64,000 nt of DNA from Parahaliea maris (GTDB lineage: Bacteria; Pseudomonadota; Gammaproteobacteria; Pseudomonadales; Halieaceae), in contig NZ_VRZA01000003.1 in the NCBI RefSeq assembly GCF_008064665.1, positions 124,001 through 188,000 on the forward strand, given 5' to 3'. The translations under genes were made by a program, and so were the position numbers. Below are positions 1-9,120 of the stretch, piece by piece. Numbering within the stretch: position 1 is the stretch's first letter; each line of letters opens with the position of its first letter. The notes below the pieces were generated by a model. That model worked only from the letters and a program-made list of their open reading frames with translations. It made no database searches and had not been told where the DNA came from.

Positions 1-1427
1 GGTGGGTAGAGTCCACGTTTGTTCAACCAGACAAAGGCGAGCGCAGAAAACAACAGGAGTTGTAGCTGCGTAAGCACATGGGTGACGTCGTAGGGAGTGT
101 AGGCGACTTCGAAGGGTAATGAGCGGTAAAGCAGGTCCGGGAAAACTCCGATGCCCAGACACAACAGCGCCGCTATCGCCATCGCCAGTTGCATGTTGCC
201 CGGGGGGTCCGAGACCCGTATGCCCGAGTCATGGGCGAAAAACGCGAAATAGGGAATCTTTATACCTGCGTGGTGGAATACGCCCGCGGAGGCAAACAAC
301 AGCATCAGCCAGACACCATTGAATTGCTCTTTCAACACTGCTGACATGATCATCGATTTACTGACGAACCCGCTGAACAGGGGGAAAGCGGAGATAGAGG
401 CAGCACCGATGATACACAGCACTGTGGTTCGGGGCATGGTCTTGTACAGACCGCCAAGTTCCGAGCCGTTGATGCGCCCGGTCATGGTTAACACGGCGCC
501 CATGGACATAAACAGCAGACCCTTGAAAATCACATCGGTAAAGGCATGGGCGACTGCGCCATTGATTGCCAGATGGCTGCCAACTCCGATGCCAACCACC
601 ATGAAGCCGAGCTGGTTGACCAAGCTGTAGGCCAGCACGCGGCGCAGGTCATTTTCCACCACCGCGAAGAAGATCGGGAAGCAGGCCATGGTCGCACCGG
701 CATAGACCAGTAACTCAGTACCGGGAAATCCCCTGGCGAGGGCATAGATGGCGACCTTGGTGGTGAAGGCACTGAGAAACACGGTACCCGTGGGTGTGGC
801 CTCGGGGTAGGCATCAATCAGCCAGCTGTGGAGCATAGGGAAGGCGGCTTTGATGCCAAGGGCCGTCAGGATCAACCAGCCATAGGTGTGCGCTGTACCG
901 ATGTAGGTGAAGTCCAGCGAACCAGTATCCCGCCACAACAGCAATACACCAGTCAGCAGTAACAGGCCGGAAATAATCTGGATGATCAGATAGCGAACGC
1001 CAGCACTGAAGGCAGCAGGACTGCGCCTGGCCCATATCAGGACGACTGAAGTGAGTGCCATGCCTTCCCAGAACAGAAAGAAGGTAAGCAGGTCTCCGGC
1101 AAACACCGCGCCCAGTGCGCTGCCTGCGTAGAACATTGCCCCCGCCTGCTGCAGGGTGTCGCGTACGTGCAGGGCGTAGACAATGCCGATCAGGGCGGCG
1201 ATATGAAAGAGATAGCCAAACAGCAGTGACAGGCGGTCGCTATCGAACAGTTCCAGCTGCAGGTCGAACAGTTGCAAGTTGATAGCTGCACCGGTTGGCA
1301 GGTACCAGAGATTGATGAACCCCACGATGGGCGTTACCAGCAGGAAGCCGGATCGCAACCGGCCACTGCACAGACAGGCGGCCAGTCCCGCGAGGTAAAA
1401 GAGAACAAAGGGCGGCAAGGCGCTCAC
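1..1427 (-). CDS. Mrp/NuoM-type Na+/H+ antiporter subunit D-like protein (third copy, 3' end cut by window)
   Basis: This is a polytopic proton-translocating membrane protein of the NuoL/M/N-MrpA/D family. The frame is open from a GTG at 1427 to the window edge, about 475 codons. Family marks are a glutamate in a membrane helix (FFLFWEGMALTSVV) and the segment LHSWLIDAYPEATPTGTVF followed by FLSAFTTKVAIYALAR, which is typical of NuoM/MrpD discontinuous-helix regions. The GTG overlaps the stop of the preceding small gene (GTGA), so translation is probably coupled. It is the last visible gene of the Mrp-like operon and the third antiporter-type subunit in it. Which ion it moves cannot be read from the sequence. 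Confidence 0.85.
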   Translation of the reverse strand, partial: MSALPPFVLFYLAGLAACLCSGRLRSGFLLVTPIVGFINLWYLPTGAAINLQLFDLQLELFDSDRLSLLFGYLFHIAALIGIVYALHVRDTLQQAGAMFYAGSALGAVFAGDLLTFFLFWEGMALTSVVLIWARRSPAAFSAGVRYLIIQIISGLLLLTGVLLLWRDTGSLDFTYIGTAHTYGWLILTALGIKAAFPMLHSWLIDAYPEATPTGTVFLSAFTTKVAIYALARGFPGTELLVYAGATMACFPIFFAVVENDLRRVLAYSLVNQLGFMVVGIGVGSHLAINGAVAHAFTDVIFKGLLFMSMGAVLTMTGRINGSELGGLYKTMPRTTVLCIIGAASISAFPLFSGFVSKSMIMSAVLKEQFNGVWLMLLFASAGVFHHAGIKIPYFAFFAHDSGIRVSDPPGNMQLAMAIAALLCLGIGVFPDLLYRSLPFEVAYTPYDVTHVLTQLQLLLFSALAFVWLNKRGLYP

Positions 1428-1720
1428 GAAGCTCTTTCCTCCTGTGCGTTATCAGGGTGCTGCGGCAGATCCCGGCGACTGTAGTAGTCTTCCGGTCGAA
1501 TGATGAGCCTGCGCAGTAATCTGGCGGCCAGTACCAGGGTCACACAGCCGACAAAACCGTAGAGAGGATAGAAACCCGACATGGATTCGAAGGGGTGTTC
1601 CACGTGCCGCTCCACCAGCAGGTCCAGCAACAGAGAGGCGGCACTGACGGTGTAGAGTACCAAGAGGATGCGCTGGACATTGCGTGGCTTGTCCAGCAGA
1701 TACTGGCGTTTCTCGGTCAT
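1424..1720 (-). CDS. Small two-helix membrane protein of the Mrp operon
   Basis: A 98-residue protein starting MTEKRQYLLDKP. It has two likely membrane segments (about residues 15-32 and 47-64) and a charged C-terminal tail rich in Arg, Asp and Glu. I do not recognise a named family. Its ATG overlaps the stop of the upstream antiporter gene and its stop overlaps the GTG of the downstream one, so it is locked into the operon and is probably an accessory subunit of the complex. An upstream in-frame start at 1825 would lie inside the neighbouring gene and is unlikely. The role is inferred from position only. Confidence 0.7.
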   Translation of the reverse strand: MTEKRQYLLDKPRNVQRILLVLYTVSAASLLLDLLVERHVEHPFESMSGFYPLYGFVGCVTLVLAARLLRRLIIRPEDYYSRRDLPQHPDNAQEERAS

Positions 1721-3183
1721 GGCATACCTCCGCCAGAGGTAATCGGGCTGATCAACTGGTACAGCACCTGGGGAAACAGGAACAACGCAATACAGCCCCC
1801 TGCGGAAAGAGCGATCGCAATGCAACAGGCTATTGGCGCTTCATTCATACGCCTGGGGCCCGCCGCCGACGGCCAGAAGGCGCGCACAGGAATCAGCGTC
1901 AGGTAGATGAGATTGAGTATCGAGCTGACCAGCAGGGCAATGGTCAGCAGCCATGCCCCGGTTTCCAGGGTGCCGAGCATCAGGTACCACTTGCTCCAGG
2001 TACCTCCGGTGGGTGGGAGTCCCGCGATACTGAGGCTGGCGAGCAGGAAAGCCCCCATCGTGAACGGCATTTGCCGGCCGAGCCCTTGCAGTTGGCTGAC
2101 CTCGGTCTTGTGCGTCGCCACCAGAATCGCACCGGCACAAAAGAACAGGGTGATTTTGCCAAAGGCATGCATGGCGATGTGCATGCTGCCGCCGGTAATA
2201 CTGTCGGGTACCGCCAGCAGGACCCCCAGGCTCACATAAGCCAGTTGGCTGATGGTGGAGTAAGCGAGGCGCGCCTTGAGGTTGTCCTGTCGCATGGCCA
2301 CCACAGAGGCCGCCAGCAGGCTGAAGGTGGCGAGGTAAAGCAGTGCCTCGCGGCTACCCGTTGCGCCTAGTTGATCCAGGCCGAAAATGTAGATGCCGAT
2401 CTTCAGCAGGCTGAATACACCGGCCTTCACTACAGCCACAGCATGCAGCAATGCGCTGACCGGAGTGGGTGCCACCATGGCGGCCGGCAGCCAGCGGTGG
2501 AACGGCATCATCGCAGCCTTGCCCACACCGAATACGAACAGCACCAGCAATACCGCCAGTAACAGCGGGCTGGTGTCGGGGTCAAATACCCCGCCGTCAG
2601 TAAAGGACAGGGTGCTACTGGTCCACCAGGTAAGGATGATGGCGGGCAGAAAGAAAACAATAGAAGTGCCCAGTAACAAGCCCAGATAAATACGTCCCCC
2701 CTGTCTCGCGCGCTCGGTTTGGGCATGTACCACCAACGGCCAGGTAGACAGACTGAGCACCTCATAGAACAGGAACAGGGTGAGCAGATTGCCCGCAAAG
2801 GCGATGCCCATCACGCAGGCAATTGACAGGGCAAAGAATGCGTAGAAGCGAGTCTGGTTACCTTCATTATGGGCGCGCATATAACCCACCGCGTAAACGG
2901 TTGTGACCAGCCAGAGGGTGCTGGCGATCAGGGAAAACAGTACCCCTAATGGCTCGGCGGCGAGCTCCAGCCTCAAGCCGGGGAGTACCTCCCCACTTTG
3001 CCAGGCGAGCGTTTGACCCTGCTGCAGGGACCGGTAGATACCGAGGTTGATCAGTATCAGCAGGGCACTCGCCAGCAGGGACAGCGCTTCCCTGGGGTTG
3101 GGCCGGTTGTGCAAGAGGGTAATCCCCGGGATGACGGTAACCGGGATGCAGAGACTGGCGACAAGCAGGCCGGCGCCACTCAC
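1717..3183 (-). CDS. Mrp antiporter large subunit, MrpA/NuoL-like half
   Basis: A 488-residue protein with about 14 predicted membrane helices, of the proton-pumping NuoL/MrpA/D family. Visible marks are the helix glutamate in FLFYEVLSLSTWPLV and the block PFHRWLPAAMVAPTPVSALL followed by HAVAVVKAGVF, which is closest to the MrpA/NuoL signature. It lacks the long C-terminal extension of a complete MrpA; the DUF4040 part of MrpA is found instead fused to MrpB upstream in this operon. The GTG start overlaps the stop of the preceding mrpD (GTGA). Assignment as the MrpA N-terminal equivalent rather than a second MrpD is inference from the signature. Confidence 0.85.
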   Translation of the reverse strand: MSGAGLLVASLCIPVTVIPGITLLHNRPNPREALSLLASALLILINLGIYRSLQQGQTLAWQSGEVLPGLRLELAAEPLGVLFSLIASTLWLVTTVYAVGYMRAHNEGNQTRFYAFFALSIACVMGIAFAGNLLTLFLFYEVLSLSTWPLVVHAQTERARQGGRIYLGLLLGTSIVFFLPAIILTWWTSSTLSFTDGGVFDPDTSPLLLAVLLVLFVFGVGKAAMMPFHRWLPAAMVAPTPVSALLHAVAVVKAGVFSLLKIGIYIFGLDQLGATGSREALLYLATFSLLAASVVAMRQDNLKARLAYSTISQLAYVSLGVLLAVPDSITGGSMHIAMHAFGKITLFFCAGAILVATHKTEVSQLQGLGRQMPFTMGAFLLASLSIAGLPPTGGTWSKWYLMLGTLETGAWLLTIALLVSSILNLIYLTLIPVRAFWPSAAGPRRMNEAPIACCIAIALSAGGCIALFLFPQVLYQLISPITSGGGMP

Positions 3184-4661
3184 GGTGTTCGGGCTCCGAG
3201 CAAGTTGGCCGCTGCGCCTGCCGAGGTACTCACCGGTAACCTGGTGTCAAAGCCAAAGTAGAGGTTGGCCAGCGCCAGTAGCAGCGTGCAGGTGAGTAAC
3301 ATGCCCGCTGGCTTTTGCGGAGAGGCCTTGCCCGACTCCGGCTTTTCAAGGTAGGCAACCTCGATAAAGCGCCAGATATAGACAGCGGTTAACAGGGAAC
3401 TGGCCACCACCAGGAAGGCCAGCAGCCAGCGTTCGCTCTCCATTGCCGCCATCACCAGGTACCACTTGCTGATGAATCCGGCTGTACCTGGTATCCCGAT
3501 CAGGCTCAATCCCCCCACTACAAAGGCGGCGGTGGTCAGTGGCATTCGCTGGCCAATACCCCTGAGTTCCCTGAAGGTCGTACCACCGACACGCAGGACG
3601 TAGGCCGCGACTGCCAGAAACAGGGCGCCCTTCATCAAGGCGTGATTGAACAGGTGGATCAAGCCGGCTTGCAGGCCGGCAGCCGTACCAATGCCGACGC
3701 TGATGGCCATATAGCCGACCTGGGCAATACTGGACCACGCCAGGCCCCGCTTCAGGTCCGTCGCGTAGATGGCCACCAGCGAACCGGCGAAGGCAGCGAC
3801 GACGCCCAGGGTAATGAATATTGCTTCGAGCGACAGCGCGAGCCGGGACGTTTCCAGGTGAAAGACGGAAAAGCTGAAACGGACAAGCACATACAGGGCA
3901 ACCTTGGTCGCCGTTGCCGCGAGAAATGCGGTGACGATAGATGGCGCCTGGGTATAGGTACCGGGTAACCACAGGTGCAAGGGAAACAGCGCCAGTTTCA
4001 GGCACACGCCCACCACGATAAACGCGTATGCGGCGAAAACGGTTTGTGACTCGCCCAGTTGCGGCAGCCGGACTGCCAGGTCCAGCATATTCAGCGTACC
4101 CGTGGTCATGTAGAGAAAGCCGATGCCTATCAGAATAAAGGTCGCACCGATCGTTCCCATGATCAGGTAATTGAAGGCAGCGATCAGGGCACGGCGATCA
4201 CGGCCACAGGCCACCAGTGCATAGGTCGCGAGCGAAGAGATTTCCAGAAAGACAAACAGATTGAAGGCGTCACCGGTCGCAACGATCCCGAGTAAGCCCG
4301 CCAGGCACAACAGGTAGGCGACATAAAACAGGCTGTGACGGGAGGGGTCTACTTCCCCCCTGACACTCGCCCTGGAAGCCAGTAGTACGGTCATTCCCAT
4401 AGCTGATACCAACACCAGCACCAGCGCATTCAGGAGGTCGATCCGGTACTCGATTCCCCAAGGTGCAGCCCAGCCGCCCAGCGCATAGCTGATGACGCCC
4501 AACTCACGTGTTTGCACTAGCAGATGGCTGGCTGCGACGAAGGCCAGGAATGCAACGCCACAGGCAAAGGCCCATGCGGCACCGGGGCGGCGTAATACTA
4601 CACAGGCGGGGGCGCCCACCAGTGGCAGTAGTACCGGTAGTACTGCCAGGTGGCTTATCAC
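3180..4661 (-). CDS. mrpD: Na+/H+ antiporter subunit D (MrpD/MnhD)
   Basis: A 493-residue polytopic membrane protein. It carries the MrpD-like glutamate motif (FVFLEISSLATYALVA) and the block HLWLPGTYTQAPSIVTAFL followed by ATATKVALYVLVR. These correspond to the helix-5 Glu and helix-7 Lys regions used in ion translocation by the family. The GTG start overlaps the stop of mrpC (GTGA). Together with mrpC and the two other antiporter-like proteins downstream, it should form the membrane arm that exchanges Na+ (or K+) for H+ to control cytoplasmic pH and sodium. Length is normal for MrpD. Confidence 0.9.
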   Translation of the reverse strand: MISHLAVLPVLLPLVGAPACVVLRRPGAAWAFACGVAFLAFVAASHLLVQTRELGVISYALGGWAAPWGIEYRIDLLNALVLVLVSAMGMTVLLASRASVRGEVDPSRHSLFYVAYLLCLAGLLGIVATGDAFNLFVFLEISSLATYALVACGRDRRALIAAFNYLIMGTIGATFILIGIGFLYMTTGTLNMLDLAVRLPQLGESQTVFAAYAFIVVGVCLKLALFPLHLWLPGTYTQAPSIVTAFLAATATKVALYVLVRFSFSVFHLETSRLALSLEAIFITLGVVAAFAGSLVAIYATDLKRGLAWSSIAQVGYMAISVGIGTAAGLQAGLIHLFNHALMKGALFLAVAAYVLRVGGTTFRELRGIGQRMPLTTAAFVVGGLSLIGIPGTAGFISKWYLVMAAMESERWLLAFLVVASSLLTAVYIWRFIEVAYLEKPESGKASPQKPAGMLLTCTLLLALANLYFGFDTRLPVSTSAGAAANLLGARTP

Positions 4662-5008
4662 TGGCGGCTCTGCTCCAGTATCTCATCCTGCTCGATACTG
4701 CCGTAGGCGCGGTATATCCGCAGCACCAGCGCCAGGCCCACCGACGTTGTGGCGATACCCACGACAATCGCCGTCAGTATGAGAACATGGGGAAGCGGGT
4801 TGGAATACAACTGGATATCGCTGGAGAGGACAGGCGCCGAGCCGCCGATCACCTTGCCGGTGCTGATGTAGAAAATAAACACCGAGGTCTGGAAAATGTT
4901 GAGGCCGATCAGTTTCTTGATCAGATTACCCCGCGCGATGACGATAAAAAATCCGAGCATCATCAGCACCACGACGACCCAGTAATTGAAGTGGGACAGG
5001 ATATCCAT
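4658..5008 (-). CDS. mrpC: Na+/H+ antiporter subunit C (MrpC/MnhC, NuoK-like)
   Basis: A 116-residue protein with three membrane helices, homologous to NuoK. The family pattern is visible in GLNIFQTSVFIFYISTG and in the segment DPLPHVLILTAIVVG-type stretch (here NPLPHVLILTAIVVGIATTS). It sits between the DUF4040-MrpB fusion (4 bp gap) and mrpD (4 bp overlap). Its ATG at 5008 is the first methionine and gives a full-length subunit. It is a structural membrane subunit of the antiporter rather than an independent enzyme. Confidence 0.92.
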   Translation of the reverse strand: MDILSHFNYWVVVVLMMLGFFIVIARGNLIKKLIGLNIFQTSVFIFYISTGKVIGGSAPVLSSDIQLYSNPLPHVLILTAIVVGIATTSVGLALVLRIYRAYGSIEQDEILEQSRQ

Positions 5009-5012
5009 GGTC

Positions 5013-6005
5013 TCAGTTGCCGTTTGTTTCGAACTGGTTTGCGAATGCGTAATAGATGACGATCAGGACTGAAGCGACGGTAATCCCGACGCCCAGTTCA
5101 ATGACCATAATGCCGATTTGCTGTGCCCGGATCGGATCGTCGGCAAGGACGCTGTAATCGAGGAAGGGCCGCCCCTGCAGCATCGACAGGATACCGGTGA
5201 CGCCATACACAAGAACACCCAGCGCCGAGCACAGCTCTACGACGGGTGGCCGGATCACCCGGCATATGGCGGGCAATCCATAGAGCAGACCGTAGAGGAT
5301 GATTCCGGACGCAAATATGACGCCCGCCTGAAAGCCACCGCCAGGACCGTAATCTCCGTGGAACTGCACATAGAATGCAAACAGCAACATGAAGGGGATC
5401 ATGGTTTTGCTGACGACCTGCAGTATCGTGTGTGGGTCCTTGGTGTCGACAGGTGCGGAGTGTGGACGGGCCGAGCCCCGATGCGTCCCGCTGGCGAGTA
5501 TCAGGATGACGGCAACACCCGCTGTGAATATAACGATTACCTCACCCAGCGTGTCGTAGGCCCGGTAACTCGCCAGCACCGAGGTGACCACATTGGGGAT
5601 ACCTGTTTCCTCGCCCGAAAGCAGCAGGTAACGCGGTGCGACATGCAGGTGGGCGGGAGCATCCGCCCGGCCAAATGCCGGCATATCGAGGGTACCGACG
5701 ATCAGCAAGGCGCCGGTAATACCCACCAGGAGAACGGCAAAGAGCGGCCTGGCCCCCGCGTTGCGAGCTTCGTGGCGGCCGATGACGGCAACGCTCAGCA
5801 ACAGCAATAGCGGCGATACACCGGCGCCGACGGCGGCTTCTGTGAACGCCACATCGACCGCGTCCATGATGACGAAAAAGCTCGCTGACAGCAGGCCGTA
5901 GATACTGGTGAGCATAATCGAGGCCAACAGACCGCGTACCAGTACCAGGGCTGCGGCAGTAGTGACCAGCAAGCTGAGCAGGACGATATTGACGGCGAGT
6001 TCCAT
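5013..6005 (-). CDS. mrpB: Antiporter DUF4040 (MrpA C-terminal/MbhD-like) fused to MrpB
   Basis: A 330-residue membrane protein with two parts. Residues about 1-90 resemble the DUF4040/MbhD domain that ends canonical MrpA (LLASIMLTSIYGLLSASFFV and DAVDVAFTEAAVGAGV). Residues about 190-325 are a full MrpB domain (FYVQFHGDYGPGGGFQAGVI, typical of MnhB). A longer frame begins at 6095, but the methionine at 6005 (MELAVNIVLLSLL) starts directly with the first helix and does not run into mrpG, so I use it. The fusion means the usual MrpA gene is split in this operon, with its NuoL-like half encoded separately downstream. Confidence 0.88.
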   Translation of the reverse strand: MELAVNIVLLSLLVTTAAALVLVRGLLASIMLTSIYGLLSASFFVIMDAVDVAFTEAAVGAGVSPLLLLLSVAVIGRHEARNAGARPLFAVLLVGITGALLIVGTLDMPAFGRADAPAHLHVAPRYLLLSGEETGIPNVVTSVLASYRAYDTLGEVIVIFTAGVAVILILASGTHRGSARPHSAPVDTKDPHTILQVVSKTMIPFMLLFAFYVQFHGDYGPGGGFQAGVIFASGIILYGLLYGLPAICRVIRPPVVELCSALGVLVYGVTGILSMLQGRPFLDYSVLADDPIRAQQIGIMVIELGVGITVASVLIVIYYAFANQFETNGN

Positions 6006-6022
6006 GCTGTTCTGTCCCCGTA

Positions 6023-6358
6023 TCAGTGCTCGCCCGGAGGCAGGGGCAGGGGCTGCTTTCCCCGGTTGTCCCGCGGCCGGACGCCGGCATTCCATGCCGC
6101 CTTGGCCAAAGCGTGGCTGGAGGTGGGACTGCTCAAGAGCACGAACAACAGAATCAGCAGTAGCTTGAACTGTGGGACTGCACTGTCTGACTGGATGAGC
6201 AGGCCGAGCAGAATGCAGCTGGTGGCGAGTGTCTCGGTCACGCCGCAGGCGTGGATACGTGCGTAGAAATCGGCGAAGCGCAGAAAGCCGAGCGCACCGG
6301 TCAGCAGCAGAAAACTACCGACCAGCAAGAGCACGCCGCTGACCCAGTCGAGCATCAT
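6023..6358 (-). CDS. mrpG: Na+/H+ antiporter subunit G (MrpG/MnhG)
   Basis: A 111-residue protein with three predicted helices and the MrpG hallmark GALGFLRFADFYARIHACGV followed by T-E-T-L. Its ATG overlaps the mrpF stop (ATGA), and 17 bp separate its end from the DUF4040-MrpB gene. MrpG is a small membrane subunit needed for assembly of the Mrp complex. The C-terminal tail is basic and proline-rich. The first methionine of the doublet MMLDW at 6358 is taken as start because it gives the ATGA overlap. Confidence 0.92.
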   Translation of the reverse strand: MMLDWVSGVLLLVGSFLLLTGALGFLRFADFYARIHACGVTETLATSCILLGLLIQSDSAVPQFKLLLILLFVLLSSPTSSHALAKAAWNAGVRPRDNRGKQPLPLPPGEH

Positions 6359-6633
6359 CCCCGCCGGTCCCCGGGTGCGTGCTCGTTGCGCAATTCCGTT
6401 ATCCGCAGTACACCCACCACGCTGATGTAGTTGATAAGGGCATAGACCAGGGCAATGTCGAGGAAATCCGGTGAGCCATGAAGGTAACTGATCGCGGCAA
6501 TCAGCAGGACCGTTTTGGTGCCAAAGAGATTGGCGGCCAGTACCCGGTCGAACACGTTGGGGCCGATGCAGGCGCGCCACAGGGCGATCAGCATGACCAC
6601 CAGCAGAGTGATCACCGTCAGCTGCAGGGTCAT
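6355..6633 (-). CDS. mrpF: Na+/H+ antiporter subunit F (MrpF/MnhF)
   Basis: A 92-residue, three-helix membrane protein with the MrpF signature RACIGPNVFDRVLAANLFGT followed by a second helix and DIALVYALINYISVVG. The ATG at 6633 overlaps the mrpE stop (ATGA). A longer reading frame upstream would run through mrpE and is rejected. MrpF is a structural partner of the antiporter; related proteins alone have been linked to solute/Na+ efflux, but here the operon context argues for an Mrp subunit. Confidence 0.92.
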   Translation of the reverse strand: MTLQLTVITLLVVMLIALWRACIGPNVFDRVLAANLFGTKTVLLIAAISYLHGSPDFLDIALVYALINYISVVGVLRITELRNEHAPGDRRG

Positions 6634-7100
6634 TGCTCGAGCTCGCTTACCCGCCGTGACATCTCGCCCTCCTCCAGCGCAGCAAGACCTTCTGCCGAGA
6701 GCGTGTGTACCAGCAGGTGGTCTGGAGCCAGTTCGACCGTCAGTGTGCCGGGCGTGAGGTTGATGGAATTGGCGTAGACCACCCGGCATATGTCACTGTA
6801 CTGCGGCAGTGGCAGGCGGGCGATGCGTGGCGTGCTCCTTTGACCTGGTAGCCAGACGCGACGCACCAGGTCCAGGTTGCTGCGACAAATCTGTACTCCG
6901 AGCCAGAGCAGATAGAAAGGGATGCGTCGCAGCAGGTGCAGAGGAATCGATTCCTGGTCCACCACATCCATGCGGAGGGCGATCAGGGTAACCGCGCCAA
7001 CGGAGATAACCCCGAGACTCAGGAGCAGCGCATCGTAATGGCCTGAGTTGATCAGCCAGAACACGCTCAGTGCCAAAACCAAGCCGAATGTATAGCGCAC
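6630..7100 (-). CDS. mrpE: Na+/H+ antiporter subunit E (MrpE/MnhE)
   Basis: First gene of the antiporter operon, about 156 residues. There are two N-terminal helices, then a cytoplasmic region carrying the MrpE pattern YANSINLTPGTLTVEL and HLLVHTLSAEGL. Two GTG starts are possible. The upstream GTG at 7112 contains the G of a GGAGG box. The GTG at 7100 lies five bases after that GGAGG and is the better placed start, giving VRYTFGLVLALS. The remaining operon genes follow with 4-base overlaps or short gaps, so the set is likely made from one transcript starting in the 7101-7426 gap. Confidence 0.88.
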   Translation of the reverse strand: MRYTFGLVLALSVFWLINSGHYDALLLSLGVISVGAVTLIALRMDVVDQESIPLHLLRRIPFYLLWLGVQICRSNLDLVRRVWLPGQRSTPRIARLPLPQYSDICRVVYANSINLTPGTLTVELAPDHLLVHTLSAEGLAALEEGEMSRRVSELEQ

Positions 7101-7426
7101 CTCTACCTCCACCGATCGTTCCGTTCGCTAACGCCCCCGGCGCCCGGTTTTCCGGCCAGCCGGCATCGCAGTGACACCGGTGCCCTTTACAGGGTCACGG
7201 TGGCTGGAAGTGGGATAAGTATAGGCACGGATATGCGAATCTGCGTCAGTATCGGCGGCATGTCTCCGCTGGTGTTCACAACGGCGGCAAAGGAGGCGGT
7301 GATTGCGCAAGCAGCAAAGCAGGGCCGAAGCACTGTCCGGCCCTGTCTGCTGAGGCTGTGGGGCTGCCGGCTTGGTGCTGCAGCCCCTGAAGGTGAGATG
7401 CTATGCGGCTATTGCCGCCAGCGCTC
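7101..7426. other. Intergenic region between ahpF end and the mrp operon
   Basis: About 326 bases with no convincing gene. Both flanking genes are on the minus strand, so this stretch should hold the ahpF terminator (see the hairpins at 7321-7387) and the promoter of the mrp operon. I could not pick a clear sigma-70 box for the mrp promoter by eye. Short open frames here have no recognisable protein character. Confidence 0.6.
7321..7387 (-). terminator. Two hairpins downstream of ahpF
   Basis: Two GC-rich inverted repeats follow the ahpF stop. The first has 7-bp arms at 7360-7366 and 7381-7387 (GGGGCTG/CAGCCCC). The second has 7-bp arms at 7321-7327 and 7338-7344 (AGGGCCG/CGGCCCT). Neither is followed by a long T-run on the minus strand, so efficient intrinsic termination is uncertain. 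They could also protect the mRNA 3' end. Confidence 0.4.
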
Positions 7427-9025
7427 TCAGGCGGCGGCTGCCGCTGGGTGACTGGCGGGCGCCGGTTGCTTGAGCAGGTAATCGAAAGCGGACAGTGCGG
7501 CCTTGGAGCCTTCGCCCATTGCTACCACGATCTGCTTGTAGGGGACGGTAGTGACATCGCCGCAGGCGAAGATACCTTCCGCGCTGGTCTCTCCGCGCTC
7601 GTTGATCACCACTTCACCGTGCGGTGTACGCTCTACCAGGCCTTCGAGGAAGGCGCTGTTGGGCACCAGGCCGATCTGCACGAATACCCCTTCCAGCTCC
7701 CGTTGCAGCTCTTCGCCGCTGTCGCGATCCTGGTAGACGATGGCATTCACCTTGCCAGTAGTCGCTACAATTTCCCTGGTGGCGACGTTTTTCAGGATGG
7801 TGATGTTGTCCCGGGACTCTGCCTGTTTTACCAGTACCTGGTCGGCTTTCAGTTCCGGCAGGAACTCGAACACGGTGACCGACTTGACGATGCCCGCCAG
7901 GTCCAGCGCTGCCTCGATCCCGGAGTTGCCGCCTCCGATTACCGCCACGTCCTTGCCCTTGAAGAAAGGGCCGTCGCAGTGAGGGCAGTAGGCCACGCCG
8001 TTACCCACGTTCTCTTTCTCACCGGGCACACCGAGCTCGCGCCACTTGGCGCCGGTGGCAATGATCAGGGTCCGGGTTTCGATGACTTCACCGGAAGACA
8101 GACGCAGCGTCTTGGTGTCCCCCTGCTCGATGTGGTCCACCCGCAGGTGCTCCTTGATCGTCACGGTGTACTCGTTGAGGTGTGCCAACAGGGCATTACT
8201 CAGCTCGGGCCCCGTGGTCTGCGGCACTGAAATCAGGTTTTCGATGCCAATGGTGTCCTTCACCTGGCCGCCGATACGGTCGGCGACAACGGTGACAGCC
8301 AGACCTTTGCGTGCGGCATAGATAGCGGCAGCGACGCCCGCGGGACCACCGCCGATCACGGTTACGTCCTGCAGGGGCAATTGTTCCTGCTGTTCTTGTG
8401 CACCAGCCTCGGTGAGTTCGGGGTACAGGCTCAGCAGTTTGTCGAGCAGGGTGGCTGTGTCGATTTTGCCGTTGGCAAAGGGCTCGCCGTTCAGGAACAC
8501 GGCGGGTACGCCCTGAATGTTGCGTTCCTCGATCAACTGCGGGTACAGGCCGCCATCGATCATCTCGCTGCTGATATTCGGGCTGAGCAGGGCGAACTGG
8601 TTCAGCGCCTGCACCACGTCCGGGCAGTTGTGGCAGCTCAGGGACACAAAGACCTCAAACTGCAGCGGCTGCGAGGCGCGGCGTACCAGGGTCTGTATGG
8701 TGTCGTCGAGTTTCAGTGCCACGCCGCCGCTCTGCAGCACGGCCAGCACCAGTGAATTGAATTCGTGACCGCCAGGAATACCGGAAAACACGATACCGGT
8801 CGGCTCACCGTCGACTTCGAGGGCAAAGCTCAGCGGGCTGCGCAGCTGGTCCCCGGTGTCACGCTGGATAAAGTGCAGATTGTCGGACACGGAGGTGAAT
8901 TTGGTGAGGAAGTCCACCAGTTCATCGCGCTTGTCGTGGTCACCGTTCTGCAGAACCAGGGTGACCGGCTTTTCCAGTTTTTCCGCATAGCCCTTCAGGG
9001 CCTGGAGAATGTCGTTGTTCAACAT
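7427..9025 (-). CDS. ahpF: Alkyl hydroperoxide reductase subunit F
   Basis: A 532-residue flavoprotein disulfide reductase that passes electrons from NADH to AhpC. The N-terminal tandem-thioredoxin domain carries a CHNC centre (C131, C134). The FAD site is [19 protein letters not shown] near residue 222. The TrxR-like redox centre is CPHC near residue 348, followed by a second dinucleotide site ([12 protein letters not shown]). The end of the protein has the usual [14 protein letters not shown]. Length fits the family. It lies 142 bp downstream of ahpC on the same strand and is probably partly co-transcribed with it; a strong hairpin in the gap may set the ratio. Confidence 0.96.
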   Translation of the reverse strand: MLNNDILQALKGYAEKLEKPVTLVLQNGDHDKRDELVDFLTKFTSVSDNLHFIQRDTGDQLRSPLSFALEVDGEPTGIVFSGIPGGHEFNSLVLAVLQSGGVALKLDDTIQTLVRRASQPLQFEVFVSLSCHNCPDVVQALNQFALLSPNISSEMIDGGLYPQLIEERNIQGVPAVFLNGEPFANGKIDTATLLDKLLSLYPELTEAGAQEQQEQLPLQDVTVIGGGPAGVAAAIYAARKGLAVTVVADRIGGQVKDTIGIENLISVPQTTGPELSNALLAHLNEYTVTIKEHLRVDHIEQGDTKTLRLSSGEVIETRTLIIATGAKWRELGVPGEKENVGNGVAYCPHCDGPFFKGKDVAVIGGGNSGIEAALDLAGIVKSVTVFEFLPELKADQVLVKQAESRDNITILKNVATREIVATTGKVNAIVYQDRDSGEELQRELEGVFVQIGLVPNSAFLEGLVERTPHGEVVINERGETSAEGIFACGDVTTVPYKQIVVAMGEGSKAALSAFDYLLKQPAPASHPAAAAA

Positions 9026-9120
9026 GATTCCGCTCCTCGGTAGTCAAAAATTTCAGGCAGTATTCGGCCGTCCCACCCTCGGTGAGAGTCGGCAACTGAC
9101 TGGGATAAAGGGGGTTGGGT

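Noticed and set aside
1-1427. Treating the left-edge antiporter gene as a broken gene
   Set aside because: The frame is uninterrupted from its GTG to the window edge and carries all expected motifs; it is only cut by the window.
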